DNA of 33,131 nt from Cyclobacteriaceae bacterium (GTDB lineage: Bacteria > Bacteroidota > Bacteroidia > Cytophagales > Cyclobacteriaceae): assembly GCA_026989505.1 (NCBI GenBank), contig JALSJF010000016.1:1-33131 (forward strand). The letters are read 5' to 3'. A program made the translations under genes and the position numbers. This document shows positions 7,447-15,305 of this stretch, piece after piece (position 1 is the first letter of the stretch; every line of letters begins with the position of its first letter). The notes below the pieces were generated by a model. The model searched no databases. It saw nothing but the letters and a program-made list of their open reading frames with translations, and was not told the DNA's origin.

Positions 7447-8651
7447 CCCGCAGCGTTGACCAACGCATACGCCTGCCGGGCAATTTCCAGTTCTTCGTTG
7501 GTAGGGATGACCAGGATACGCAGGGCCGACCCTCTGCCGGCTATGTCACCTTGGCCTGTGACGGCTTGATTACGTTTTTTATCTACAACGATACCGAGAT
7601 GTTCCAGGCCGGTTACGGCCATTTCGCGTACGAGGGCGCTGTTTTCGCCTACCCCGGCTGTAAAGATCAGGGCGTCAACCGGGCCGATGGCGGCCATATA
7701 GGCACCAATGTATTTTTTTATGCGGTAGGTATAAATTGCCAGGGCCAATTGGGCCTCTTTATCTCCCTGGTCTGCGTTAGCGGCAATCTGCCGCAGGTCG
7801 TTATGGCCGGTAAGGCCTTTCATGCCGCTCTCTTTGTTCAGCAGGTTTTTTATTTCGTTAACCGGCAACCCCAGGTGTTCGTGCAGATAAAAAATAATGG
7901 CCGGGTCAATATCGCCACTGCGGGTACCCATCACCAGGCCGGGCAGGGGGGTCAGGCCCAGGGAGGTATCGATACTCTGGCCGTTTTTAATGGCGGCCAT
8001 GCTGGCGCCATTGCCAAGGTGAATGGAAATAAGGTTGCATTCTGCCAGGGGCTTGTTGAGCAGGGCCGCAGCTTCTTTGGCCACATAGCGGTGCGAGGTG
8101 CCGTGGAAACCATATACCCGGATGCCGTGTTCATGATAAAATTTATTGGCGATGGCATACCGGTAGGCGTGCTCCGGCAGGGTTTGGTGAAAAGCCGTAT
8201 CAAATACCGCCACCTGGGTGGCCCGGGTAAATACCTTTTCGGCCATGCGGATGCCCGTGAGGTTGGGCGGGTTATGCAAAGGGGCCAGGGAGGCTAAGTT
8301 TTCGATGGTTTTTTTTACCGCACCGGTAATAATGGTGGTGCGGGCAAAATGTTCCCCGCCATGAACTACCCGGTGGCCGGCCAGTTCCACTTCGCTGGCC
8401 CCGGCAAGCACGCCAAATTCGGCATCGGTAAGCAGGCCGGCCAGTTGTTGCATGCCCGCCTGGTGGTTGAGGATGGGTGCCTGGTTGTTGTATTCCAGGG
8501 CCTCCCGGCCGGCAAACCGGATATGCCGGATATGCCCCTGTTCTTCTCCTATGCGCTCAATCAGTCCGCTGCACAGCACAGTACCTGCCGGCATGGCGAA
8601 TAACTGGTATTTTATTGACGAACTGCCGGTATTGATGACCAGGGTTTTCAT
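7443..8651 (-). CDS. ackA: Acetate kinase
   Basis: The protein has 402 residues, the usual length. It carries the acetate-kinase signatures: NTGSSSIKYQLF at the N-terminus, HRVVHGGEHF, VFDTAFHQTLP, GFHGTSHRYV, HLGNGASMAAI and MGTRSGDIDP, and TAGVGENS near the C-terminus. It converts acetyl phosphate and ADP to acetate and ATP in the cytoplasm, the second step of the Pta-AckA overflow pathway. Its start codon overlaps the pta stop by 4 nt (ATGA), so it is translationally coupled to pta and transcribed from the promoter upstream of pta. Confidence 0.97.
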   Translation of the reverse strand: MKTLVINTGSSSIKYQLFAMPAGTVLCSGLIERIGEEQGHIRHIRFAGREALEYNNQAPILNHQAGMQQLAGLLTDAEFGVLAGASEVELAGHRVVHGGEHFARTTIITGAVKKTIENLASLAPLHNPPNLTGIRMAEKVFTRATQVAVFDTAFHQTLPEHAYRYAIANKFYHEHGIRVYGFHGTSHRYVAKEAAALLNKPLAECNLISIHLGNGASMAAIKNGQSIDTSLGLTPLPGLVMGTRSGDIDPAIIFYLHEHLGLPVNEIKNLLNKESGMKGLTGHNDLRQIAANADQGDKEAQLALAIYTYRIKKYIGAYMAAIGPVDALIFTAGVGENSALVREMAVTGLEHLGIVVDKKRNQAVTGQGDIAGRGSALRILVIPTNEELEIARQAYALVNAAG

Positions 8652-10753
8652 CCGGCTTTGTTGTTTTGTGCCTGGATGGCGGTGATAACAATGGTGTTGA
8701 CAATATCTTCAACCAGGCAGCCGCGGCTCAAATCATTTACCGGTTTGTTTAACCCCTGTAAAACCGGGCCAATGGCCAGGGCCCCGGTCTCACGCTGTAC
8801 GGCTTTGTAGGTATTATTACCGGTGTTGAGGTCGGGGAAGATGAGGACGCTGGCCTGACCGGCTACTTCCGAGCCGGGGAGTTTTTTCCTGCCTACGGCC
8901 CTATCTACGGCTGCATCATACTGTATCGGACCTTCAATTTTTATGGCCGGTTTAAGTTTTTTCACGAGTTGGGTGGCCTGCCGCACTTTTTCCACTTCCT
9001 CCCCTTTGCCCGAATCACCGGAAGAGTAGGAGAGCATGGCTACCCTGGCCGGAATGCCGAACTGCTCGCTGGTATGGGCCGAGGCAATGGCAATTTCGGC
9101 CAGCTCTGCTGCGCTCGGGTTGGGGTTTACGGCACAATCGCCATAGGCTACCACCCGGTCATCGAGGCACATAAAAAATACCGAAGACACTACCTTGAAC
9201 CCGGGTTTGGTTTTGATGAACTGCAAAGCCGGCCGGATGGTATGCTGGGTGGTGTGGGCGGCACCCGATACCATGCCATCGGCTTCGCCTTTATACACCA
9301 TCATGGTGCCAAAATAGGATACATCGTGCATCAGGTCGGTGGCCATTTCCAACGACATGCCTTTGGCCTGGCGCAATTCATACAGGGTTTGGGCATACGG
9401 TTTAAGCTTTTTGCTGGTTAGGGGATTTACAATGGGGGTTTTTTTGAAATCAATAGCCAAACCCAGGGTGCCGCTACGGGTTTTTATTTCTTCGGGGTTG
9501 CCCAACACTACCATATCTACAATATCCTTCTTTTGCAGGATTTCAACGGCTTTCAGTATCCGGTCGTCACTGCCTTCGGGCAGCACGATGCGCTTGCGGC
9601 TGCGGGCGGCTATCTTTTGCAAATTATAGAGGAACATTTTGGGGGTCATTACCACCGGTTGGTCAACCTGCACCTCTTTGCTAAATGCTTCCAGGTCAAT
9701 ATGCTTTTCAAACAGGGCCAGGGCCAGGTTGATTTTCCGTTCACTGCCGGAGGTAATGGTAGAGACCACATTGCCGGCATTAACGGACGTCTGGAAAGTA
9801 TAGGTGTCAACTGCCAGGACGGGGAAAATATCCGGCAGCCCGGCCAGCACCTTCATCACGGTTTTGGCCGGTTTACTTCCCCCGGTAAGGATCATACCGG
9901 AAATGTGGGGGAGGTTTTTGGAGTGGTTGGCCATCAGGGCGCCCATAACAATATCGATACGGTCAGCCGGGGTAATGGCCACGCTGCCTTCTTTCATAAC
10001 CTTCAGGTAGTTGTTCAGCATCATGGCCACCGATTGAAAGCCGGTAGCCAGGTTGTCGAGGTGCTGCTCACCAAACAGGATTTCGGCATCCAGTTGCTCA
10101 GCTACTTCGCGTAAGGTAGGGCTGCTGAGGATATCGTTGGCGGGGATAACCGATAAAAAGCCAATATCATCCGGCAGTTGCCGCATGGCCTGCTTAATTT
10201 CTTTTGCCCGCCCGGGTTTTACCCGGTTGATGATCACGCCAATGATTTTGGTGTCCTGTTCCTGAAAGGCCTCGATAGCCATTTGTACCGGGTTAAAAAT
10301 TTCTTCGATGGCGCGGCCGTTGCCCTGGCCGATAATGAGGGTGGGCAAGCCCAGGTTTTTGGCGATCAGGGCATTGATATCGAACTCAAAAAAGGAGCCT
10401 TCGCCAATATAATCGGAGCCCTCACAAATAACGAAGTCATTCTTTTCCTCCAGCGCCTTGTACTTGCTCAGCACCCGGTCAATAAAGTCGTCATGTTTAC
10501 CCTTGCCCAGCAGGTCATGGGCTTCGGTACGGTAGAAGGCAAACGATTCTTCGTAGGCCTGTGGTAATGCATAGCGGCTACGGATCAGCTCGATGTTCTT
10601 ATCCTGGTCACCTTTTTTCCTGGGGTTACGGATAACCGGTTTGAAAAAAGCCACCTTGGGTGTTCTGCGCAGGATGGCCTCAAACACCCCGATGGTAACT
10701 AATGATTTGCCCGAATAAGGCTCGGCAGAGGAAATGAAAATGGAACGGATCAT
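8648..10753 (-). CDS. pta: Phosphate acetyltransferase, long form
   Basis: This 701-residue enzyme makes acetyl phosphate from acetyl-CoA and phosphate. The N-terminus MIRSIFISSAEPYSGKSLV carries the P-loop-like AAA_26/BioD domain of long Pta proteins. A DRTGG-type regulatory region lies at about 215-330, and the catalytic PTA_PTB domain starts at RKRIVLPEGSDDRILKAVEIL and ends with DLNTGNNTYKAVQR...AIGPVLQGLNKPVNDLSRG. The open frame extends 91 codons upstream, but that part runs antisense-like through the neighbouring gene and across the promoter. The ATG at 10753 gives the proper family start. First gene of a pta-ackA operon. Confidence 0.96.
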   Translation of the reverse strand: MIRSIFISSAEPYSGKSLVTIGVFEAILRRTPKVAFFKPVIRNPRKKGDQDKNIELIRSRYALPQAYEESFAFYRTEAHDLLGKGKHDDFIDRVLSKYKALEEKNDFVICEGSDYIGEGSFFEFDINALIAKNLGLPTLIIGQGNGRAIEEIFNPVQMAIEAFQEQDTKIIGVIINRVKPGRAKEIKQAMRQLPDDIGFLSVIPANDILSSPTLREVAEQLDAEILFGEQHLDNLATGFQSVAMMLNNYLKVMKEGSVAITPADRIDIVMGALMANHSKNLPHISGMILTGGSKPAKTVMKVLAGLPDIFPVLAVDTYTFQTSVNAGNVVSTITSGSERKINLALALFEKHIDLEAFSKEVQVDQPVVMTPKMFLYNLQKIAARSRKRIVLPEGSDDRILKAVEILQKKDIVDMVVLGNPEEIKTRSGTLGLAIDFKKTPIVNPLTSKKLKPYAQTLYELRQAKGMSLEMATDLMHDVSYFGTMMVYKGEADGMVSGAAHTTQHTIRPALQFIKTKPGFKVVSSVFFMCLDDRVVAYGDCAVNPNPSAAELAEIAIASAHTSEQFGIPARVAMLSYSSGDSGKGEEVEKVRQATQLVKKLKPAIKIEGPIQYDAAVDRAVGRKKLPGSEVAGQASVLIFPDLNTGNNTYKAVQRETGALAIGPVLQGLNKPVNDLSRGCLVEDIVNTIVITAIQAQNNKAG

Positions 10754-10767
10754 GCCTTGTTTTTTGG

Positions 10768-10798
10768 CAAATGTACATACTTGTGCAGAGCCTGCAAA
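10768..10798 (-). promoter_or_regulatory. Bacteroidota sigma-ABfr-type promoter of pta-ackA
   Basis: On the minus strand, TTTG (10798-10795) is followed by exactly 19 nt and then TACATTTG (10775-10768). This matches the Bacteroidota consensus TTTG-N19-TAnnTTTG. It lies 14 nt before the pta ATG and also supports that start over the longer open frame. It is the best-formed promoter in the window. Confidence 0.75.
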
Positions 10799-10838
10799 TG
10801 ATTTGGCCTGCTTTAAAGCAGAGGGGATAACGGCCAGG

Positions 10839-11681
10839 CTATGCAGGCTTTGCGGCCAGAAAACTATGATAGGCCCAAAGCTTTTTTTGCAGTGCCCGGT
10901 ACTGGTACAGCCCCGATTTATAATGGTGGCGGGCATAAGGCCGGGCGCCCAAAAAGGTGTTGTACACCACCGAGGGCAGCAGGCCCAGCCAGTAGCTCCA
11001 ATACATGCGCCTGGCGGTTTTAACAATGCCGCTGGTCAGGTTATGGGTATGCTTTACGGCAAAGCCGGACCGTTCGAGGCATTGCTGCAGGTAATCTGGG
11101 GTAACCAGCGGGCTCATCGCCCAGAGGTCCGACCATTGCGCTAACATTTGCTGGTTTGGCCCGCTCAATGTACCTGTTTTGAAGAAATCGGTGAGCACCA
11201 ACCTGCCCCCGGGCTTTAACAAACGAAACCATTCGTTGGCCATCACTTGCTTATCCGGGGCGGAAGAACTGCTTTCACAGGCCCAGATGAGGTCGAAATG
11301 CTGGTCGGGGAAATTGGTGGCCGTGTAGTCTTGCCGCATAAATTGCACCTGCTGCTGCACCTGGTGGCGGGCAGCGTTGGCAGTGGCTGTTTGCACCTGT
11401 AAGTCGCTCAGGGTTATGCCGGTTACCTGCACCTGGTATTCGCGGGCCAGGTAAATGGCCGCCCCGCCTACGCCACAACCGGCATCGAGCACCTGCTCTG
11501 CGGGTTTTATTTTGGCCAGGCCAGCGAGGTATTTGTTCATATTGTCCAGGGCTTCCACAAAAGAGGCCGTGTGTTTATCCCACAACCCATAGTGTAGCGC
11601 CATACCCTCCCGCAGGTGCCACCACCGCTGGTAATGGTTTTGCGTTTGGTCGTAATATGCCCCTACATCGTGCTTCACCAC
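10839..11681 (-). CDS. SAM-dependent methyltransferase (class I, small-molecule type)
   Basis: The protein has 280 residues. The opening YYDQTQNHYQRWWHLREGMALHYGLWD is typical of the sterol/tocopherol/cyclopropane-type methyltransferases. Motif I VLDAGCGVGGAAIYLA (about 64-79) binds SAM, followed by VTGITLSDLQ, FDLIWACESSSSAPDK and LLKPGGRLVLTDFF. The C-terminal ~70 residues are hydrophobic/aromatic. The substrate is probably a lipid or isoprenoid-like small molecule, but the sequence does not settle it. The start is a GTG at 11681, with a second GTG in the next codon; no ATG fits. It stands alone on the minus strand, 85 nt upstream of pta, and pta has its own promoter. Confidence 0.82.
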   Translation of the reverse strand: MVKHDVGAYYDQTQNHYQRWWHLREGMALHYGLWDKHTASFVEALDNMNKYLAGLAKIKPAEQVLDAGCGVGGAAIYLAREYQVQVTGITLSDLQVQTATANAARHQVQQQVQFMRQDYTATNFPDQHFDLIWACESSSSAPDKQVMANEWFRLLKPGGRLVLTDFFKTGTLSGPNQQMLAQWSDLWAMSPLVTPDYLQQCLERSGFAVKHTHNLTSGIVKTARRMYWSYWLGLLPSVVYNTFLGARPYARHHYKSGLYQYRALQKKLWAYHSFLAAKPA

Positions 11682-12017
11682 ACAAAAATGAGGACAATTC
11701 CCTAATAAATGACGAAAGCTGAAGAAAAAGCGGCTATCCCGGCAGTGCTATTAACAAAATTAACGCACGAAAATCAGACCGCACCAGCCGGAACAGCCGC
11801 CTACTTGATCAACTTAGCCCCTGACAGCTAATTGACCTTGCCCTTAACACCTACCAGGCTATGACGGCAAAGGCAATAAGTAGGTACTCCTGCCCGCCAT
11901 AACCCTTTACTTAGGTAGCTGCTACTGGCCTTGGCACTACCGGATTACCCGGTAATTACAGCCATAAGATAAAAACTGTCCCGGTAATTTCCTATGACTT
12001 ACGTCATAATGGCCCTG
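11682..12017. other. Intergenic region between the copA fusion gene and the methyltransferase
   Basis: This 336-nt stretch has no convincing gene. It should hold the 3' end signal of the copper gene and the methyltransferase promoter, but no good TAnnTTTG box or terminator hairpin was found. Weak structures are TACCGG/CCGGTA (11938-11943 and 11949-11954) and ATGAC-TTAC-GTCAT just before 12008. A CCTGCCCGCC half-element, like the left arm of the 21-nt palindromes, begins at about 11890 without its partner arm. A 40-codon open frame on the plus strand (11709-11831) has no visible support. Confidence 0.5.
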
Positions 12018-12239
12018 TCAGGCTTCTGCGGCTACCGGTTCAATAGTGTAGCCGGCCTTTTTTACGGCCTCCTCAACTACCTGTGGGTCAATGTCGTTAA
12101 CCTCCACGGTGAGGATTTTATCCGGATTGTCAATGTCCACATGCCAGGTAACAATACCTTTGGTAGCTTCCATATTTGGGGTAACCGAAGCAATGCAACC
12201 GTTGCAATTGATATTGGTTTTGTACGTTAGCTTTTTCAT
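12018..12239 (-). CDS. CopZ-like copper chaperone domain, possible separate product
   Basis: This is a 73-residue heavy-metal-associated domain within the 3' end of the copA frame. It begins with its own ATG, preceded by an AT-rich segment (12240-12290) that reads like a former intergenic leader. CxxC is at residues 12-15 (NCNGC); the beta-alpha-beta pattern is intact and the length is that of a complete chaperone. Such proteins pass Cu(I) to P1B ATPases. Whether it is made separately, only as a fusion, or both cannot be told from the sequence. Confidence 0.55.
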   Translation of the reverse strand: MKKLTYKTNINCNGCIASVTPNMEATKGIVTWHVDIDNPDKILTVEVNDIDPQVVEEAVKKAGYTIEPVAAEA

Positions 12240-14519
12240 TTTTATCGTGTTTATATAGTTTTTTGTTGTGTTTTTATTGGTTTTCTTGCCACTCAGCGTA
12301 AGGGGTTTCCATTTCAGGCGCAAGCTGTTGGTTACTACCGAAACCGAGCTGAAGGCCATGGCCGCGGCTGCCAGCATTGGGTTTAACAAGAAGCCATTAT
12401 AGGCATATAACACCCCGGCTGCAATAGGAATACCAATGACATTATAAATAAAGGCCCAGAAAAGATTTTGTTTGATGGTGGCCACGGTCTGGTACGACAA
12501 GGCGATAGCCCTGGGGATTACCGTCAGGTCGGAGCTGATGATGGTTAGTTTGGCCACATCTATGGCAATATCGGAGCCTTTGCCCATGGCAATGCTCACA
12601 TCGGCCTGGGCCAGGGCGTGCGAGTCGTTTATGCCATCGCCTACCATGGCTACGGTAAGCCCCTGTTGTTGCAGCCTTTTTACGTAGTCGGCTTTTTGGC
12701 CGGGCAGCATTTGTGCCTGGTAATTGCGCAGGCCAACCGCGGCCGCCACAGCCGCTGCTGTTTTGGGGTTGTCTCCGGTAAGCATGTAACCGGCAATGCC
12801 GTTATCGGCCAGGGTTTTAATGGCTTCTTTGGAGGTGCCTTTAATTTTATCGGCAATGGCCAGCAGGCACAAGGCCTGGCGGCTATTGGCGAAATAAATT
12901 ACCGTTTTGGCTTCTGCCTCCAGCTTATGTTCCTGCGCCAGCAGGTTGTCGCCAACCACAATACTGTTCTCCTCCAGGAGTTTTTTGCTGCCCACGTAAT
13001 AGGTTTGCCCCGCGACCGTGGCCTTTACCCCACGCCCGGTGATGCTGGTAAAATCGCTGACGGTTTTACTGTTGGCTTTCTCCGGCAAAAATTCCGTTAC
13101 GGCTTCTGCCAGGGGGTGTTCCGATTTTCTTTCGATGGCCAGTAAAGTCCCCTGTAAAGCAGTTGCGGTGGACTCATCTTGCCAAAAAATATCGGTTACC
13201 TGGGGCTTGCCCTCGGTAATGGTGCCGGTTTTATCAAAAATTATGGCGTTAACTTTCTTTAGTTGCTCCAGGCTTTCGGCATCCTTAATCAGGATATTGT
13301 TTTCGGCCCCTTTGCCTATGCCCACCATAATAGCGGTGGGTGTAGCCAGGCCCAGGGCACAGGGGCAGGCAATTACCAGCACGGTAATGGAGGTAATTAA
13401 GGCATGGGTAAAAGCATTCTCCCCCCCCACAATCATCCATACGGCAAAAGTAAGCAGGGCGATGCCGATGACCACCGGCACAAAAACAGCGGCTATTTTG
13501 TCCACCAAAGACTGCACCGGGGCTTTACTGCCCTGTGCTTCCTGCACCATTTTAATGATTTGTGCCAGCAGGGTATCGGCACCAACTTTTTCGGCCTTAA
13601 AGGTAAAGCTGCCTTTTTGGTTGATGGTGCCTGCGTAAACCTTGGCGGTGGCTACCTTTTCCTCCGGTATCGGTTCTCCGGTAATCATGCTTTCATCTAC
13701 AAAAGAGTGGCCGTCAACCACTTCACCGTCAACCGGTATCTTATCGCCCGGCTTCACCAGCAGGATATCGCCCATGGCCACTTCCCTGATGGGGATGGTT
13801 TGCTCAGAGCCATCGGTATTGATACGGGTAACGGTTTTCGGTTGCAGGCCAATCAGCTTTTTGATGGCCGAAGAGGTATTGGATTTGGCTTTCTCTTCCA
13901 GCAGTTTGCCCAGCAGGATAAAACTGATAATCGCGGCAGCCGCTTCAAAGTAAACGTGGGCTTCCAGGCCACGGCTGGTCCAGAATTCCGGGTACACCGT
14001 ATTAAATAAACTAAAGATAAAAGCTACCCCGGTACTCACCGCTACCAGGGTATCCATATTGGCCTTTTTATATTTTAACTGATTGAAAGCATTAACAAAA
14101 AACCGTTTACCAAACCAGCCTACTACGGGCATGGTAAGGGCCAGCATGATAGCGTTGCCGTAGGGTAATTCCGGCAGAAACATGGCGATAACCATGACCG
14201 GCAGGGTAAACAGGGCAGCCCCGAGGGTGTGGTTTTTCAACTGGTTATATTCCTCCCGGTGGCGTTCTTCCACTCTATCGGCCTGGTCTTCATCCTCATC
14301 AATAAACAAATCGTAACCGATTTGCTGAATTGTACTGCGCATGGTTTCCGGGGTGATTTTTTCCGGATTGTAGGCCACCAGCACCGAAGAATTGGCATAA
14401 TTAACCTCAGCCGACTCAACCCCTTGCTGGGCATTCAGCATGGTTTCTACGCTGGCGGCACATGAGGCACAGGTCATGCCGGTTACCGGGTAAGTTACCC
14501 TTCGTATTGTATCGCTCAT
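12018..14519 (-). CDS. copA: P1B-type copper ATPase fused to a C-terminal CopZ-like domain
   Basis: This 833-residue copper-exporting ATPase of the inner membrane has an N-terminal heavy-metal domain with MTCASC (C17, C20), eight predicted TM helices, TGEPIP, the channel motif CPC (C385, C387), DKTGT with the phosphorylated D429, SEHPLAEA and GDGINDSHALA. The ATPase normally ends near residue 742. Here the frame continues through a lysine/asparagine-rich 18-residue linker that looks like translated intergenic DNA. It then enters a complete second heavy-metal protein starting MKKLTYKTNINCNGC (residues 761-833; C772, C775). A TGA in another frame (12295-12293) sits where a native stop would be expected. 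The internal ATG at 12239 could still yield free chaperone. Upstream on the same strand is an AraC regulator that also has a metal domain. Confidence 0.93.
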   Translation of the reverse strand: MSDTIRRVTYPVTGMTCASCAASVETMLNAQQGVESAEVNYANSSVLVAYNPEKITPETMRSTIQQIGYDLFIDEDEDQADRVEERHREEYNQLKNHTLGAALFTLPVMVIAMFLPELPYGNAIMLALTMPVVGWFGKRFFVNAFNQLKYKKANMDTLVAVSTGVAFIFSLFNTVYPEFWTSRGLEAHVYFEAAAAIISFILLGKLLEEKAKSNTSSAIKKLIGLQPKTVTRINTDGSEQTIPIREVAMGDILLVKPGDKIPVDGEVVDGHSFVDESMITGEPIPEEKVATAKVYAGTINQKGSFTFKAEKVGADTLLAQIIKMVQEAQGSKAPVQSLVDKIAAVFVPVVIGIALLTFAVWMIVGGENAFTHALITSITVLVIACPCALGLATPTAIMVGIGKGAENNILIKDAESLEQLKKVNAIIFDKTGTITEGKPQVTDIFWQDESTATALQGTLLAIERKSEHPLAEAVTEFLPEKANSKTVSDFTSITGRGVKATVAGQTYYVGSKKLLEENSIVVGDNLLAQEHKLEAEAKTVIYFANSRQALCLLAIADKIKGTSKEAIKTLADNGIAGYMLTGDNPKTAAAVAAAVGLRNYQAQMLPGQKADYVKRLQQQGLTVAMVGDGINDSHALAQADVSIAMGKGSDIAIDVAKLTIISSDLTVIPRAIALSYQTVATIKQNLFWAFIYNVIGIPIAAGVLYAYNGFLLNPMLAAAAMAFSSVSVVTNSLRLKWKPLTLSGKKTNKNTTKNYINTIKMKKLTYKTNINCNGCIASVTPNMEATKGIVTWHVDIDNPDKILTVEVNDIDPQVVEEAVKKAGYTIEPVAAEA

Positions 14520-14548
14520 ACTATTTTTATCGTCATTTTATCACCCTG

Positions 14549-14578
14549 CAAAAGTAGTTTCATCAATTACCATTGATG
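14549..14578 (-). promoter_or_regulatory. Putative copA promoter with adjacent inverted repeat
   Basis: On the minus strand TACTTTTG (14556-14549) matches the TAnnTTTG -7 box, 29 nt before the copA start. Just upstream, CATCAA-TTACCA-TTGATG (14561-14578) is a perfect 6-bp inverted repeat. Its position over the spacer suggests an operator, possibly for the neighbouring AraC-type metal regulator. No clear -33 TTTG box was found, which would fit a promoter that needs an activator. Confidence 0.45.
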
Positions 14579-14608
14579 TTATACCATTTTGTAAATGACT
14601 TATAAAAT

Positions 14609-15175
14609 TTACAGTTTGTCGAGGGGTTTGCGTTGCCGGCTGTCTTTGCGCTGCTTGAATTGACTGGGGGTAAGCCCTGTAACCTTTTTAAACTGGTTGC
14701 TTAAATAGGCCACACTGCTATACCCGAGTTGCCAGGCTATTTCGCTAAGGGTAAGCTCATCGTAGGCCAGCAGTTCTTTTACTTTTTCTATCTTTTGCTG
14801 AATATGGAATTGTTCGATCGTAATGCCTTCTATAGACGAAAACAAATTGCTCAGGTAATTATAGTCGTAATGCAGGCGTTCGGCCAGATAAACCGAGAGC
14901 TTTACCGGCTCCTGGTGGTCCTGGTAATGTACCTGTTCGATAATGATGGTTTTTATATGTTCTATTAACCGCCTTTTTTTATCATCAAGCAATTCAAAAC
15001 CTATTTTTCCCAGGTTGGTGGCTAACGTTTGCAATTGCCCGGGCGATGGTTCCTTGTCGCCCAGGTCCACCTCACCGAGCACGATTTTTTTAGCGGTAAG
15101 GCCTACTTTTTGTAATTCGTTCTCCACGGCCAGGATGCAGCGGTCGCAAACCATGTTTTTGATATAGAGTTTCAC
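14609..15175 (-). CDS. AraC-family regulator with N-terminal heavy-metal-binding domain
   Basis: The protein has 188 residues. Residues 1-65 look like a heavy-metal-associated fold with MVCDRC (C10, C13), an MxCxxC-type site. A short charged link leads to a C-terminal AraC/XylS DNA-binding domain (about 80-180): LSVYLAERLHYDYNYLSNLF, ELTLSEIAWQLGYSSVAYLSNQFKKVTGLTPSQF. It lies immediately upstream of the copper ATPase on the same strand, with 89 nt between them, so it probably senses copper (or a similar soft metal) directly and controls copA. This direct metal-sensing layout differs from the common CueR and CsoR systems. Domain calls are firm; the inducer is inferred from context. Confidence 0.85.
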   Translation of the reverse strand: MKLYIKNMVCDRCILAVENELQKVGLTAKKIVLGEVDLGDKEPSPGQLQTLATNLGKIGFELLDDKKRRLIEHIKTIIIEQVHYQDHQEPVKLSVYLAERLHYDYNYLSNLFSSIEGITIEQFHIQQKIEKVKELLAYDELTLSEIAWQLGYSSVAYLSNQFKKVTGLTPSQFKQRKDSRQRKPLDKL

Positions 15176-15305
15176 GTGCGGTCGTTCAAATAACCCGCCT
15201 AAGTTAAGTAATTATTTCATTTAAAGGGAGAAATCAACCTTTATTACCCTACTTTTATTTGCTAACCCTTTTTTTTGATATATTTACCCTGATACCTTTT
15301 AAGCA

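Noticed and set aside
7551-8297. 248-codon open frame on the plus strand
   Set aside because: It is antisense to ackA, whose protein is unmistakable; its composition (low-complexity G/Q/H/F) is typical of a shadow frame in GC-rich codons.
10754-11026. 91-codon N-terminal extension of pta
   Set aside because: The extension has no family similarity, overlaps the methyltransferase gene in another frame and crosses a well-formed promoter; the P-loop domain starts at the ATG at 10753.
11709-11831. 40-codon small open frame (MTKAEEKAAIPAVLL...) in the copA-methyltransferase gap
   Set aside because: No promoter box, no ribosome-binding sequence and no recognisable family; could be chance. Conservation in relatives would be needed.
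13404-14009. 201-codon plus-strand frame opposite copA
   Set aside because: The copA protein on the minus strand has all catalytic motifs; the antisense frame shows none and is rich in G/H/F as in other shadows.
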